Part shown: positions 29,773 to 37,826 of the stretch, piece by piece
Layout of the letters: each line of letters starts with the position of its first letter
How positions within the stretch are numbered: the first letter of the stretch is position 1
Source: Serratia ficaria
GTDB taxonomy: Bacteria; Pseudomonadota; Gammaproteobacteria; Enterobacterales; Enterobacteriaceae
Length of the DNA stretch: 64,000 nucleotides
NCBI RefSeq assembly: GCF_900187015.1
Contig: NZ_LT906479.1
Span: 2,356,001-2,420,000, forward strand
Direction: 5' to 3'
Made by a program: the position numbers and the translations under genes
Notes under the pieces: model-generated
Database searches by the model: none
Seen by the model: the letters and a program-made list of their open reading frames with translations, nothing else
What the model was told of the DNA's origin: nothing

Positions 29773-30423
29773 TCACGCGTCGGACTCGGGCAGCGCCAGC
29801 GGCCAGCCGCCGAGGCGCTTCCAGCGGTTGACCAGCTCACAGAACAGCAGGGCGGTTTGCTCGGTGTCGTACAGCGCCGAGTGCGCCTGGCTGCTGTCGA
29901 AAGGCATGCCGGCGGCGATGCAGGCTTTGGCCAATACCGTCTGGCCCAGCACCAGCCCGCTGAGCGCGGCGGTGTCGAAGGTGGCGAACGGATGGAACGG
30001 ATTGCGCTTCAGGCCGGCGCGTTCGGCGGCGGCCATCAGGAAGCTGTGATCGAAGTTGGCGTTGTGCGCCACGATGATCGCCCGGTTGCAGCCGCGATCC
30101 TTGATGCCTTTGCGCACCGCTTTGAAAATGGCGTGCAGCGCATCGTATTCGCTGACCGCGCCGCGCAGCGGGTTGTGCGGGTCAATGCCGTTGAACGCCA
30201 GCGCTTCCGGCTGCAGGTTGGCGCCTTCAAAAGGCTCGACGTGGAAGTGCAGGGTCTCGTCCTGCTGCAGCCAGCCGTCCTCATCCATCTTCAGCGTGAC
30301 CGCGGCAATCTCCAGCAACGCGTCGGTTTTGGCATTAAAACCGGCGGTTTCAATATCTATAACTACGGGATAAAACCCACGAAAACGACCACTCAGGGCG
30401 TTAAGATCACTTTTTTCGGCCAT
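29773..30423 (-). CDS. rnt: Ribonuclease T
   Basis: 216 residues. DEDD-type 3'-5' exoribonuclease that trims tRNA 3' ends and 23S and 5S rRNA. The catalytic acid motifs are [12 protein letters not shown] (Exo I), [10 protein letters not shown] (Exo II) and [11 protein letters not shown] (Exo III with its histidine). I take the ATG at 30423, which gives the family N-terminus; an in-frame ATG at 30456 is possible. Same strand as gloA, which is upstream. Confidence 0.94.
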   Translation of the reverse strand: MAEKSDLNALSGRFRGFYPVVIDIETAGFNAKTDALLEIAAVTLKMDEDGWLQQDETLHFHVEPFEGANLQPEALAFNGIDPHNPLRGAVSEYDALHAIFKAVRKGIKDRGCNRAIIVAHNANFDHSFLMAAAERAGLKRNPFHPFATFDTAALSGLVLGQTVLAKACIAAGMPFDSSQAHSALYDTEQTALLFCELVNRWKRLGGWPLALPESDA

Positions 30424-30500
30424 CAGTTTCTTATCTTCATCGAATGCAGCGCGCATTATGGCAAATTTTACGCCCGGTTGCAGGCGCTTATCACGCGGAT

Positions 30501-30526
30501 AAAAAGAAGGGCGCCGCTGCGCCCTG
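30501..30526 (-). terminator. Intrinsic terminator of gloA
   Basis: AGGGCGC/GCGCCCT stem with a short T tract on the minus strand, nine bases beyond the gloA stop. Confidence 0.65.
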
Positions 30527-30534
30527 GATAAGCT

Positions 30535-30942
30535 TTATTTGCCGAGGCCCTGGCCGGCGTGCTTGTTCTCGATCAGTTCGATCTTGTAACCGTCCGGATC
30601 TTCGACGAAGGCGATCACCGTGGTGCCGCCTTTTACCGGGCCGGCTTCGCGGGTCACCTTGCCGCCGGCGCCGCGAATGCTGTCGCAGGTGGCCGCCACG
30701 TCGTCGACGCCCAGCGCCAGGTGGCCAAACGCGGTGCCCATTTCGTAGCTGTCGGTGCCCCAGTTGTAGGTCAGTTCAATCACCGCGCCTTCGCTTTCGT
30801 CGCTGTAGCCGACAAACGCCAGCGAGTACTTGTATTCCGGGTTTTCGCTGGTGCGCAGCAGGCGCATGCCTAATACCTTGGTGTAGAAGTCGATGGAGCG
30901 TTGCAGATCACCGACGCGGATCATGGTATGGAGTAAGCGCAT
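30535..30942 (-). CDS. gloA: Glyoxalase I (lactoylglutathione lyase)
   Basis: 135 residues. Turns the hemithioacetal of methylglyoxal and glutathione into S-lactoylglutathione. The Ni-binding set of the E. coli enzyme is intact: His5, Glu56, His74, Glu122. Downstream of nemRA, whose regulator also senses reactive electrophiles, but a terminator (31071-31101) separates them here, so gloA probably has its own promoter as well. Confidence 0.96.
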   Translation of the reverse strand: MRLLHTMIRVGDLQRSIDFYTKVLGMRLLRTSENPEYKYSLAFVGYSDESEGAVIELTYNWGTDSYEMGTAFGHLALGVDDVAATCDSIRGAGGKVTREAGPVKGGTTVIAFVEDPDGYKIELIENKHAGQGLGK

Positions 30943-31070
30943 AATTCCTCTGATTGGCTGTGCCGTGGCGTACGGCGATGGAAAAGAATGAAGCTGAATT
31001 CAGTATAGCCTTGTCACGCAAGGGATTTCAACGCGGCGAATGGGTGACGCCGTCACATTTGCCGGCCGAT

Positions 31071-31101
31071 AAAAAAGCGGCCATCGCAACATCATGGCCG
31101 C
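31071..31101 (-). terminator. Intrinsic terminator of nemA
   Basis: GCGGCCAT/ATGGCCGC stem and, on the minus strand, six T. Located 18 bases after the nemA stop. Confidence 0.8.
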
Positions 31102-31119
31102 CGGGCGGGGTAAGGTTAA

Positions 31120-32223
31120 CTAGTCGGCCAGAAACGGATAATCGGTATAACCCGCGGCGCCGCCGCCGTAGAAGGTTTCCGGCTGCGGCTCGTTCAGCGC
31201 GGCGTTCTGCTGCAGGCGCTCCACCAGATCCGGGTTGGCGATGTAGCTGCGGCCAAAGGCCACGGCGTCGATATAGCCTTTGTTGATCAACTCTTCGGCT
31301 TTTTCGGCGGTATAGGCGCCGGCGCCGACGATCACCCCTTTAAAGTGGGCGCGCACCGAGTCGCGGAAAGCCTCGGAGTAAGGTTTGCCGCCGGCCCAGT
31401 CCGGTTCGGAGATGTGCAGGAAGGCGATATTGCGTTTGTTCAGCTCTTCCACCAGGTACAGCGCGGCTTCTTCCTGATCTTCGCCGTTGTCCAGGCCGTT
31501 GAACGGACCCAGCGGTGAAATGCGGATGCCGACATGCTCTGAACCCCATTCGGCCACGGCGGCGTCGACCACTTCCAGCGTCAGGCGGGTGCGGTTTTCG
31601 ATGCTGCCGCCGTACTGGTCGGTACGCTGGTTGGAGGCCGGCGACATGAACTGGTGCAGCAGGTAGCCGTGCGCGGCGTGCAGCTCGATGTAGTCGAAGC
31701 CGGCTTCGCGCGCATTGGCGGTCGCCTGGCGGAAATCGTTAACGATGCCCGGGATCTCCGCGGTCTCCAGCGCGCGCGGCGTCGAGGTTGGCACCCGCAC
31801 CCAGGCGCCGGTTTCGTCGCGCACCGTGGTGCGGGTGTCGGCATTGATCGCGGATGGCGCTACCGGCGCCTGCTGGCCCGGTTGCAGGCTGTCGTGGGAG
31901 ATGCGCCCCACGTGCCACAGCTGTACGGCGATATGGCCGTTTTTGTCATGCACCGCCTGGGTGATTTTTTTCCACGCGGCGATCTGCTCCGGGGTGTGCA
32001 GCCCCGGCGCGCCGGCATAGCCCTTCGCCTGGAAAGAAATCTGCGTGGCTTCGGTAATCAGCAACCCGGCGCTGGCGCGCTGCGCATAGTACTCGCCCAT
32101 CAGCGGGGTGGGAATATCACCCGGCTCGATGCTGCGCAGGCGCGTCAGCGGGGCCATAAATACGCGGTTGGGCAGGGTAGCGGCGCCAACCTTCAGCGGG
32201 GAGAATAATTTTTCAATCTTCAT
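31120..32223 (-). CDS. nemA: N-ethylmaleimide reductase NemA
   Basis: 367-residue FMN enzyme of the old yellow enzyme family that reduces activated alkenes, nitro compounds and chromate. Conserved segments: [13 protein letters not shown] at the N-terminus, [26 protein letters not shown] with the substrate-binding histidines, and [14 protein letters not shown] near the end. A second NemR-like operator sits directly upstream (32242-32257), so nemA may be controlled apart from nemR. Confidence 0.94.
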   Translation of the reverse strand: MKIEKLFSPLKVGAATLPNRVFMAPLTRLRSIEPGDIPTPLMGEYYAQRASAGLLITEATQISFQAKGYAGAPGLHTPEQIAAWKKITQAVHDKNGHIAVQLWHVGRISHDSLQPGQQAPVAPSAINADTRTTVRDETGAWVRVPTSTPRALETAEIPGIVNDFRQATANAREAGFDYIELHAAHGYLLHQFMSPASNQRTDQYGGSIENRTRLTLEVVDAAVAEWGSEHVGIRISPLGPFNGLDNGEDQEEAALYLVEELNKRNIAFLHISEPDWAGGKPYSEAFRDSVRAHFKGVIVGAGAYTAEKAEELINKGYIDAVAFGRSYIANPDLVERLQQNAALNEPQPETFYGGGAAGYTDYPFLAD

Positions 32224-32241
32224 GGTGCATCCTATTTTGAA

Positions 32242-32257
32242 TAGACCGGTCGACTAG
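32242..32257 (-). promoter_or_regulatory. Imperfect NemR-like operator before nemA
   Basis: TAGACCGGTCGACTAG resembles the perfect NemR palindrome at 32938-32953 in its left half (TAGACCG) and partly in its right half. It is 19 bases from the nemA start, in the gap between nemR and nemA. Confidence 0.5.
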
Positions 32258-32314
32258 TTACGCGGCGACAAAACCCCATCGCCATGGTTTTCTGGGTAAA
32301 TCAGGGTATTTCGG

Positions 32315-32920
32315 TTACGGCTGCGGCGGGCGCAACAGCAACTCAATGCTCTCCAACGCGCTGGTCAGCGGGGCGACCGAGCGGCGGATCTTGGCGCGCA
32401 GCGAGGCGCCGAGCCACAGTGAATACAGCGTTTCCGCGGTGGCCGCCGGGCTCATGGCGATCGTCAGCGAGCCTTCGCGCATGCCGCGTTCGATCGCGTC
32501 CTGCAGATGGCCAATCACCCGCGCGGTACCGGTTTCCAGCGCGTGGCGCATCGGCTCCGACAGGTCGCTCACCTCGGCGGAAAGCTTCACCGCCAGGCAG
32601 GCGTTGTGGCATTCGCTGCGGCAATGGTAGCTGATCGCCTGGGCGTAATAGCTCAGCAGCTGGTGGCGCGCATCGCTGTGGCCGTCGGTAAACAGCTTTT
32701 GCATCTCGGCGTCGTAATGCATGAAATAGCGCTGCAGCATCGCCTCGCCGAAGGCTTCCTTCGAGCGAAAATAGTGGTAGAACGAGCCCTTGGGCACGCC
32801 CGCGGTGGCCAGCAGTTCGCTCAGCCCCATGCCGGTAAAGCCCAGGCGCAGGCTGAGGGTCTCGCCGGTCGCGAGCAGATGTTCACGTGTGTCCACGGTG
32901 CAATGCGTTGATTTGGTCAT
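32315..32920 (-). CDS. nemR: TetR-family electrophile-sensing repressor NemR
   Basis: 201 residues from the ATG at 32920. N-terminal helix-turn-helix DTREHLLATGETLSLRLGFTG...VPKGSFYHYFRSKEAFGEAML matches E. coli NemR. The reactive cysteine region is also kept (SECHNACLAVKLSAEVSDLSEPM). In E. coli it releases DNA when oxidised or alkylated by bleach, quinones or methylglyoxal. Neither possible ATG has a clear ribosome-binding site. Confidence 0.92.
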   Translation of the reverse strand: MTKSTHCTVDTREHLLATGETLSLRLGFTGMGLSELLATAGVPKGSFYHYFRSKEAFGEAMLQRYFMHYDAEMQKLFTDGHSDARHQLLSYYAQAISYHCRSECHNACLAVKLSAEVSDLSEPMRHALETGTARVIGHLQDAIERGMREGSLTIAMSPAATAETLYSLWLGASLRAKIRRSVAPLTSALESIELLLRPPQP

Positions 32921-32937
32921 AATGGGGTTGAGCATAA

Positions 32938-32953
32938 TAGACCGATCGGTCTA
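32938..32953 (-). promoter_or_regulatory. NemR box
   Basis: TAGACCGATCGGTCTA is a perfect 16-base palindrome and matches the known NemR box. It lies 18 bases before the nemR start. Confidence 0.85.
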
Positions 32954-32965
32954 GGTCAAGGGCAA

Positions 32966-32992
32966 TAAAAAAACCGGCGTCGCGGCGCCGGT
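32966..32992 (-). terminator. Intrinsic terminator of eptA
   Basis: ACCGGCG/CGCCGGT stem with a 6-base loop, followed by seven T on the minus strand, 46 bases after the eptA stop. Confidence 0.8.
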
Positions 32993-33037
32993 GGTCAGAA
33001 GGGTATTTTGCCTCAACGGCGCCGCGAAGTTAAGCCC

Positions 33038-34675
33038 CTATGCGCCGCTGCGGCAGCGCTGCAGGATATCCAACTGCGACTGATATTCGCGGGTTTGCAC
33101 GTTCAGCATGCCCAGCAGGGTGTGGAACAGATCGTCCTGCGAAACGTCGTCCTTTTCCGCCAGGGCAGTCAGGCATTGGCGATCGATGCCGAAATTGCGC
33201 TGGTAGTCGGCCGACATCCACATCAGAAACGGCACGTGGGTTTGCTGGCTCGGCGCGAACAGATAAGGCGTGCCGTGCAGGTACATGCCGTTTTCCCCCA
33301 GCGATTCCCCGTGATCGGACAGGTAAACCAGCGCGGTATTGAATTTGTCGCTGTATCGCTGCAGCAGCTTGATGGTGTCGTCCAGCATCGCATCGGTATA
33401 CAGCAGCGAGTTGTCGTAGGTGTTCACCAGCTGCTCGTGAGTGCAGTCCTGGATCTGATTGCTGTCGCAGGTCGGTGAAAATTTCCGCAATGCCGGCGTG
33501 CTGCGGCGGAAGTAAGCCGGCCCGTGGCTGCCCATCTGGTGCAGCACGATCACGCCGTCGCCCTTCAGGCCGTCGATGTAGTCGTTCAGCCGGTACAGCA
33601 GCGCATTGTCCAGGCAGACGTCGCCGTCGCAATCCTGCGGCAGTTTCATCTTGGTCATGTCCACATGCGGCACGCGGTCGCAGGCGCCCTTGCAGCCGCC
33701 GTCGTTCTCGCGCCACAGCACGTTGACGCCGGCGTGCGCCAGCACGTCGAGCATCCCTTCCTGGTGGGTCGCCAACGTGGCGTCGTAATCTTTGCGCGGC
33801 ATATTGGAGAACATGCAGGGGACTGAAATCGCCGTCTCGGTGCCGCAGGAACTGGCGTTCTTGAAATACACCACGTTGTCTTGTTTCAGGCGCGGGTTGG
33901 TGTCGCGCGCATAGCCGCCCAGCGAGAAGTTCTCGGCGCGGGCGGTTTCGCCCACCACCAGGATCACCAGCGTTTTCTTTTGCTGCCCGGCGATCAACGG
34001 GCCTTTATGCGCGTCTTCGCCGATTTTTACCAGCGGCAGGTGGCGGGTGAAATAGCGCTGCTGGGTGAATTTGAGGGTGCCGGACACGAAGTTGGACGGC
34101 GTCAGCATTTTCACCACGCTTTTGTTGTTGCGGATCAGCGAAGCGTAATCTTTGTAGAACAGCGCGGCGATAATCAGGATCACCACCAGCGACAGCATCA
34201 CGTTGGCGGCGCGCAGCCCGAGCATGTACCACCAGGGCCGGGTTTTGCGGATGCGGGTAAAGCAGACCGCCACCGCCGGCACGATGCCGAGCAGCGCCAG
34301 CCACAGCCCCATGCGCGGCGTCAGCAGCGCGGTGGCTTCCTGCGGGTTGGTTTCGAAGGCGTTTTGCATCATGTTGCCGTCGATCACCACGCCGTAGCTG
34401 TACATGAAGTAGTTGGCCGCCGCGCTGCCGAGCAGGAAGAAAATCATCAGCGGTTTGCGCAGGAAGGGCACGGTCAGCACGCTAAATATGATGTTTAGCG
34501 CGCAGAAAATCACCAGCGGCAGGGTGGCGGCGAACATCAGGCTGCGGATGCTATCGAAGCTGATGTACGACCAGGCCTTATGCAGAAACAAGGCGTTCTG
34601 GAACAGGGTGAAAAACAGGGCGCTGGCGAGGACAAACCCGAGGCTGTTGCACTGTAAGCGTTGACGTAACCACAT
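33038..34675 (-). CDS. eptA: Lipid A phosphoethanolamine transferase EptA
   Basis: About 545 residues (E. coli EptA 547). Five N-terminal membrane spans (to about residue 180) precede a periplasmic alkaline-phosphatase-fold domain. VVGETARAENFSLGGYARDTNP holds the catalytic threonine, and YLSDHGESLGENG and HGTPYLFAP are zinc-site segments. It adds phosphoethanolamine to lipid A, giving polymyxin and peptide resistance. A TTG six bases upstream (34681) has better Shine-Dalgarno spacing, so the start is not certain. Unlike E. coli, no pmrAB follows. Confidence 0.92.
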   Translation of the reverse strand: MWLRQRLQCNSLGFVLASALFFTLFQNALFLHKAWSYISFDSIRSLMFAATLPLVIFCALNIIFSVLTVPFLRKPLMIFFLLGSAAANYFMYSYGVVIDGNMMQNAFETNPQEATALLTPRMGLWLALLGIVPAVAVCFTRIRKTRPWWYMLGLRAANVMLSLVVILIIAALFYKDYASLIRNNKSVVKMLTPSNFVSGTLKFTQQRYFTRHLPLVKIGEDAHKGPLIAGQQKKTLVILVVGETARAENFSLGGYARDTNPRLKQDNVVYFKNASSCGTETAISVPCMFSNMPRKDYDATLATHQEGMLDVLAHAGVNVLWRENDGGCKGACDRVPHVDMTKMKLPQDCDGDVCLDNALLYRLNDYIDGLKGDGVIVLHQMGSHGPAYFRRSTPALRKFSPTCDSNQIQDCTHEQLVNTYDNSLLYTDAMLDDTIKLLQRYSDKFNTALVYLSDHGESLGENGMYLHGTPYLFAPSQQTHVPFLMWMSADYQRNFGIDRQCLTALAEKDDVSQDDLFHTLLGMLNVQTREYQSQLDILQRCRSGA

Positions 34676-34712
34676 TGCCAAATCTGGATCCTGAGAGGAG
34701 GTAATGCGCTGA

Positions 34713-34745
34713 AATCTACAGGATGAAACTTAAGAAAACCTTAGA
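34713..34745 (-). promoter_or_regulatory. PmrA (BasR)-like box and -10 of eptA
   Basis: Two hexamers, CTTAAG (34729-34734) and CTTAGA (34740-34745), are spaced by five bases, as in the PmrA box. On the minus strand TGTAGATT (with TAGATT at 34713-34718) follows 10 bases later as an extended -10. The layout predicts PmrA-activated eptA. Confidence 0.6.
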
Positions 34746-34770
34746 GAATCAGATTACTGGCGGGGCGCTT

Positions 34771-34802
34771 GATGTGGGCCAGGCCGGGGCCCGGCCCACA
34801 TC
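34771..34802. repeat. Inverted repeat between eptA and the NmrA-like gene
   Basis: GATGTGGGCC and GGCCCACATC pair perfectly around a 12-base GC-rich loop. It sits at the 3' end of the reductase gene and may act as its terminator, but there is no T tract. Confidence 0.5.
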
Positions 34803-34803
34803 C

Positions 34804-35445
34804 TCAATAGGCGGCGGTGAACTGCGCGCGGATAAACTGCGGTTTTTCGATTTCATCGACGATCGCCACCGCCAGATCTTCCACCGAAATGCTGGCCGGC
34901 GCCTGGCCGTTCATCAGCAGCTGAGTGGTGCCGAGGCGGAACTGACCGGTGCGCTTGCCCGGCTCCAGCAGCGCCGCGGGGGACAGGTAGGTCCAATCGA
35001 GCGATGATTCGTCGCGCAGTTTGTTGCGCAGATCGCGCACCGCCTGCGCGCCCGGACGGATGTTTTCCGGGAACTGCGGGGTATCGACCAGCTCGACGCC
35101 GGGCGCCACTTCCAGACTGCCGGCGCCGCCGACCACCAGCAGGCGCTTCACGCCGGCCTTCGCCACCGCGTCGAGGATCTGCTGCGCGCCGCGCCGGGTC
35201 TTTTCATACAGATGGTCTTCCGCCCAGCCCGGGTTATAGGCGCTGATCACCGCATCCTGGCCGCTCAGCTGCGCCGTCAGCCACGGGGTGTCGGCCACGT
35301 CGCCCAGCGCGACGGTCAGGTTGGCGTGGTCCGGCAGGTCCTTTTTTTGCCGGGCGATGGCCGTGACCTGCAGGCCGCGGGCCAGGGCTTCGTCCACTGC
35401 GCGGCGGCCGACAAACCCCGTTGCTCCAATAATGGCTACTTTCAT
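34804..35445 (-). CDS. NAD(P)-binding Rossmann-fold reductase, NmrA/YwnB-like
   Basis: 213 residues. The N-terminus MKVAIIGATGFVGRRAVDEAL has the GxxGxxG dinucleotide motif of atypical short-chain dehydrogenases; there is no YxxxK catalytic pair where classical SDRs have it, so it may be a redox sensor or a quinone or flavin reductase. It is divergent from a LysR regulator at 35583, which probably controls it. Substrate unknown. Confidence 0.82.
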   Translation of the reverse strand: MKVAIIGATGFVGRRAVDEALARGLQVTAIARQKKDLPDHANLTVALGDVADTPWLTAQLSGQDAVISAYNPGWAEDHLYEKTRRGAQQILDAVAKAGVKRLLVVGGAGSLEVAPGVELVDTPQFPENIRPGAQAVRDLRNKLRDESSLDWTYLSPAALLEPGKRTGQFRLGTTQLLMNGQAPASISVEDLAVAIVDEIEKPQFIRAQFTAAY

Positions 35446-35582
35446 CTGCGTGCTCCTGTCTGAAATGGGTCGGTATGATGGGCAGACCCTGTGGCCTGCT
35501 GCTGGGAACTACTCTAGTACTTAACAATAGTCCTGATTAGTGCCATATTCATGCTTTCTTGATTAAGTAAAACTTCATAATC

Positions 35583-36512
35583 ATGGATAAACTCAATCGA
35601 ATGGCGGTATTCGCCACCGTGGTGGCGGAGGGGACCTTGGCCGGGGCGGCCCGGCGACTGGGCATGACGCCGTCGGCGGTCAGCCAGCATATGCGCTCGC
35701 TGGAAAAGGCGCTCGGCGTGCCGCTGCTGCACCGTTCCACCCGGCGGCTGGCGCTGACCGAAGCGGGCGAGGCTTTTTATCCGGGCTGCGAGGCGATGCT
35801 GTTTCAGGCGCAGCAGGCCGAACAGCGCCTGGCGGCGCTGCGGGATACGCTGGTGGGCGAGCTGCGCATCGCCGCCGCCGTCGGCATTGGCGGCCGGCCG
35901 CTGGCCGAAGCGCTGGCGCCGCTGCTGCAGGCGCATCCCAAGCTGAGGCTGCGGGTGCTGGCGGATGACCGCGTCGTCGATATGATTGAACACCGCGTCG
36001 ACATTGCGCTGCGGGTCAATCGCCAGCTGGCGGACGCCAGCATGATAGCCCACCCGCTGGCGGAATGGCCGATGGTGCTGTGCGCCGCGCCGCGCTACCT
36101 CAGCCAGCACGGGGTGCCGGAAAAACCGCAGGATTTGGCTCAGCATCGCTGGATCTCCAGCGGCTACGGCGGCGCGCATCTGGATTTGCATCACCAGTCC
36201 GGCGAGCAGGTGAAGCTGCGCCTGGCGGAAGGCCAGATTGTCAGCGACAGCATGAACGTCATGCGCGCCTTTACCCGCGCCGGATTGGGCATTTCAGTTC
36301 AGCCGCTGTATGAAATCGGCGACGAGCTGCAGCGCGGCGAGTTGATCCCGCTGATGCCGGAATGGCGCCCTGCGCCGCTGCGGCTGCACGCTCTGACGCT
36401 GGAGCGGGCGATGCCGGAGAAAAATCGCCAGGCGCTGCGCTATTTGCGCGACTATTTTCGCCGCAACGGCGAAAAGTCACTTGCCAGCGGCGCCGATGGC
36501 GTCTTCAATTAG
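35583..36512 (+). CDS. LysR-type transcriptional regulator
   Basis: 309 residues. Helix-turn-helix MAVFATVVAEGTLAGAARRLG...SAVSQHMRSLEKALGVPLLHRSTRRLALTEAG, then a typical LysR effector domain of the CrgA/PcaQ-like group. Divergent from the NmrA-like reductase with a 137-bp gap, the classic arrangement of a LysR gene and its target. Effector unknown. Confidence 0.88.
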   Translation: MDKLNRMAVFATVVAEGTLAGAARRLGMTPSAVSQHMRSLEKALGVPLLHRSTRRLALTEAGEAFYPGCEAMLFQAQQAEQRLAALRDTLVGELRIAAAVGIGGRPLAEALAPLLQAHPKLRLRVLADDRVVDMIEHRVDIALRVNRQLADASMIAHPLAEWPMVLCAAPRYLSQHGVPEKPQDLAQHRWISSGYGGAHLDLHHQSGEQVKLRLAEGQIVSDSMNVMRAFTRAGLGISVQPLYEIGDELQRGELIPLMPEWRPAPLRLHALTLERAMPEKNRQALRYLRDYFRRNGEKSLASGADGVFN

Positions 36513-36534
36513 CAAGAGAATGCAGGAGGGCCCC

Positions 36535-36774
36535 GTGGCGCAGCAGCTTGAGTTTTTCGACATCCCCAGCCCGTGCCGCGGCATATGCCAGGCCGATGAG
36601 CGCGGTTTCTGCCGCGGCTGCCTGCGCAGCCGCGAGGAGCGCTTTGGCTGGATGCAAATGAGCGACGCGCAAAAGCGCGACGTGCTGCGCCTGTGTCGCC
36701 AACGCCTGCTGCGCCTGCAGCGGGCCAATAAACCGCCCGATGAACCGCAGCCGGAACAGCCGTCGCTGTTTTAA
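36535..36774 (+). CDS. ydhL: DUF1289 protein YdhL
   Basis: 79 residues, as in E. coli YdhL. The start is a GTG at 36535 with a strong AGGAGG five bases upstream. Four conserved cysteines in SPCRGICQADERGFCRGCLRS could bind zinc or an Fe-S cluster. The function is unknown. It sits immediately before ydhF in conserved order. Confidence 0.9.
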   Translation: MAQQLEFFDIPSPCRGICQADERGFCRGCLRSREERFGWMQMSDAQKRDVLRLCRQRLLRLQRANKPPDEPQPEQPSLF

Positions 36775-36873
36775 CCCTTTCCCGATCTGCCGCACGTTCG
36801 GGCGGCTTTCCGCTTCCCAGCGCCTTATCCGCTTGTGTATGCTGGCGTTAACTTATGTCATGAGGTTTTCGCA

Positions 36874-37770
36874 ATGGTAGATCGTATTCGACTCGCGCCG
36901 CAGGGGCCTGAATTTTCCCGCATGATTTGCGGTTACTGGCGTTTGATGGAGTGGGGCATGACCCCTCAGCAACTGCTGGGGTTTATTGAACAGCATATCG
37001 AACTGGGCGTGACCACCGCGGATCATGCGGACATTTACGGCGGCTATGCCTGCGAACAGGCGTTCGGCGAGGCGCTGCGGCTGAAGCCGGCGCTGCGCCA
37101 GTCGCTCGAGCTGGTGTCCAAATGCGGCATCGCCACTACCGCCAGGCCGGGCAACCCGATCGGCCATTACATCACCGATCGCGACCATATCGTGCACAGC
37201 GCCGAACGCTCGCTGCAGCGCCTGCATACCGATTATCTCGACCTGCTGCTGATCCACCGCCCGGACCCGCTGATGGACGCGGATGAGGTGGCGGAAGCCT
37301 TCGTGGCGCTGCACAAGAGCGGCAAGGTGCGCCACTTCGGCGTTTCCAACTTCACTCCGGCGCAGTTCCAGCTGTTGCAGTCGCGCCTGCCGTTCTCGCT
37401 GGTGACCAATCAGGTGGAGATTTCGCCGATCCACCAGCCGGCGATCCTCGACGGCACCCTCGATCAGTGCCAGCAGCTGCGCATCAGACCGATGGCCTGG
37501 TCCTGCCTGGGCGGCGGGCGCCTGTTCAACGACGCCGAATTCCAGCCCCTGCGCGACGAGCTGCAGGCGGTGGCGCAGGAAATCGGCGCCGAGACCATCG
37601 AGCAGGTGGTGTATGCCTGGGTGATGCGTCTGCCGTCCGCGCCGCTGCCGATTATCGGCTCCGGCAAGATAGCGCGCGTACGTTCGGCGCTGAAAGCGCA
37701 GCGCCTTGCGCTGAGCCGCCAGCAGTGGTTCCGCATCCGCAAGGCCGCGCTGGGCTACGACGTGCCTTAA
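36874..37770 (+). CDS. ydhF: Aldo/keto reductase YdhF
   Basis: 298 residues, the E. coli length. NADPH-dependent aldo-keto reductase barrel: HADIYGGYACEQAFGEAL contains the catalytic Asp/Tyr region, LVSKCGI the lysine, and LLLIHRPDPLMD the histidine. The start at 36874 has GAGG eight bases before; the longer frame has none. The natural substrate is not known. Confidence 0.92.
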   Translation: MVDRIRLAPQGPEFSRMICGYWRLMEWGMTPQQLLGFIEQHIELGVTTADHADIYGGYACEQAFGEALRLKPALRQSLELVSKCGIATTARPGNPIGHYITDRDHIVHSAERSLQRLHTDYLDLLLIHRPDPLMDADEVAEAFVALHKSGKVRHFGVSNFTPAQFQLLQSRLPFSLVTNQVEISPIHQPAILDGTLDQCQQLRIRPMAWSCLGGGRLFNDAEFQPLRDELQAVAQEIGAETIEQVVYAWVMRLPSAPLPIIGSGKIARVRSALKAQRLALSRQQWFRIRKAALGYDVP

Positions 37771-37783
37771 ATCGGGAAAGGGA

Positions 37784-37817
37784 AAGCCGGGCAGCGCGGG
37801 CCGCCCGGCTTTTTTTT
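37784..37817 (+). terminator. Intrinsic terminator between ydhF and lipA
   Basis: AAGCCGGGC/GCCCGGCTT stem with a 10-base loop and a run of eight T on the plus strand; possibly used from the other side by lipA too. Confidence 0.85.
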
Positions 37818-37826
37818 GCCGGTGGA

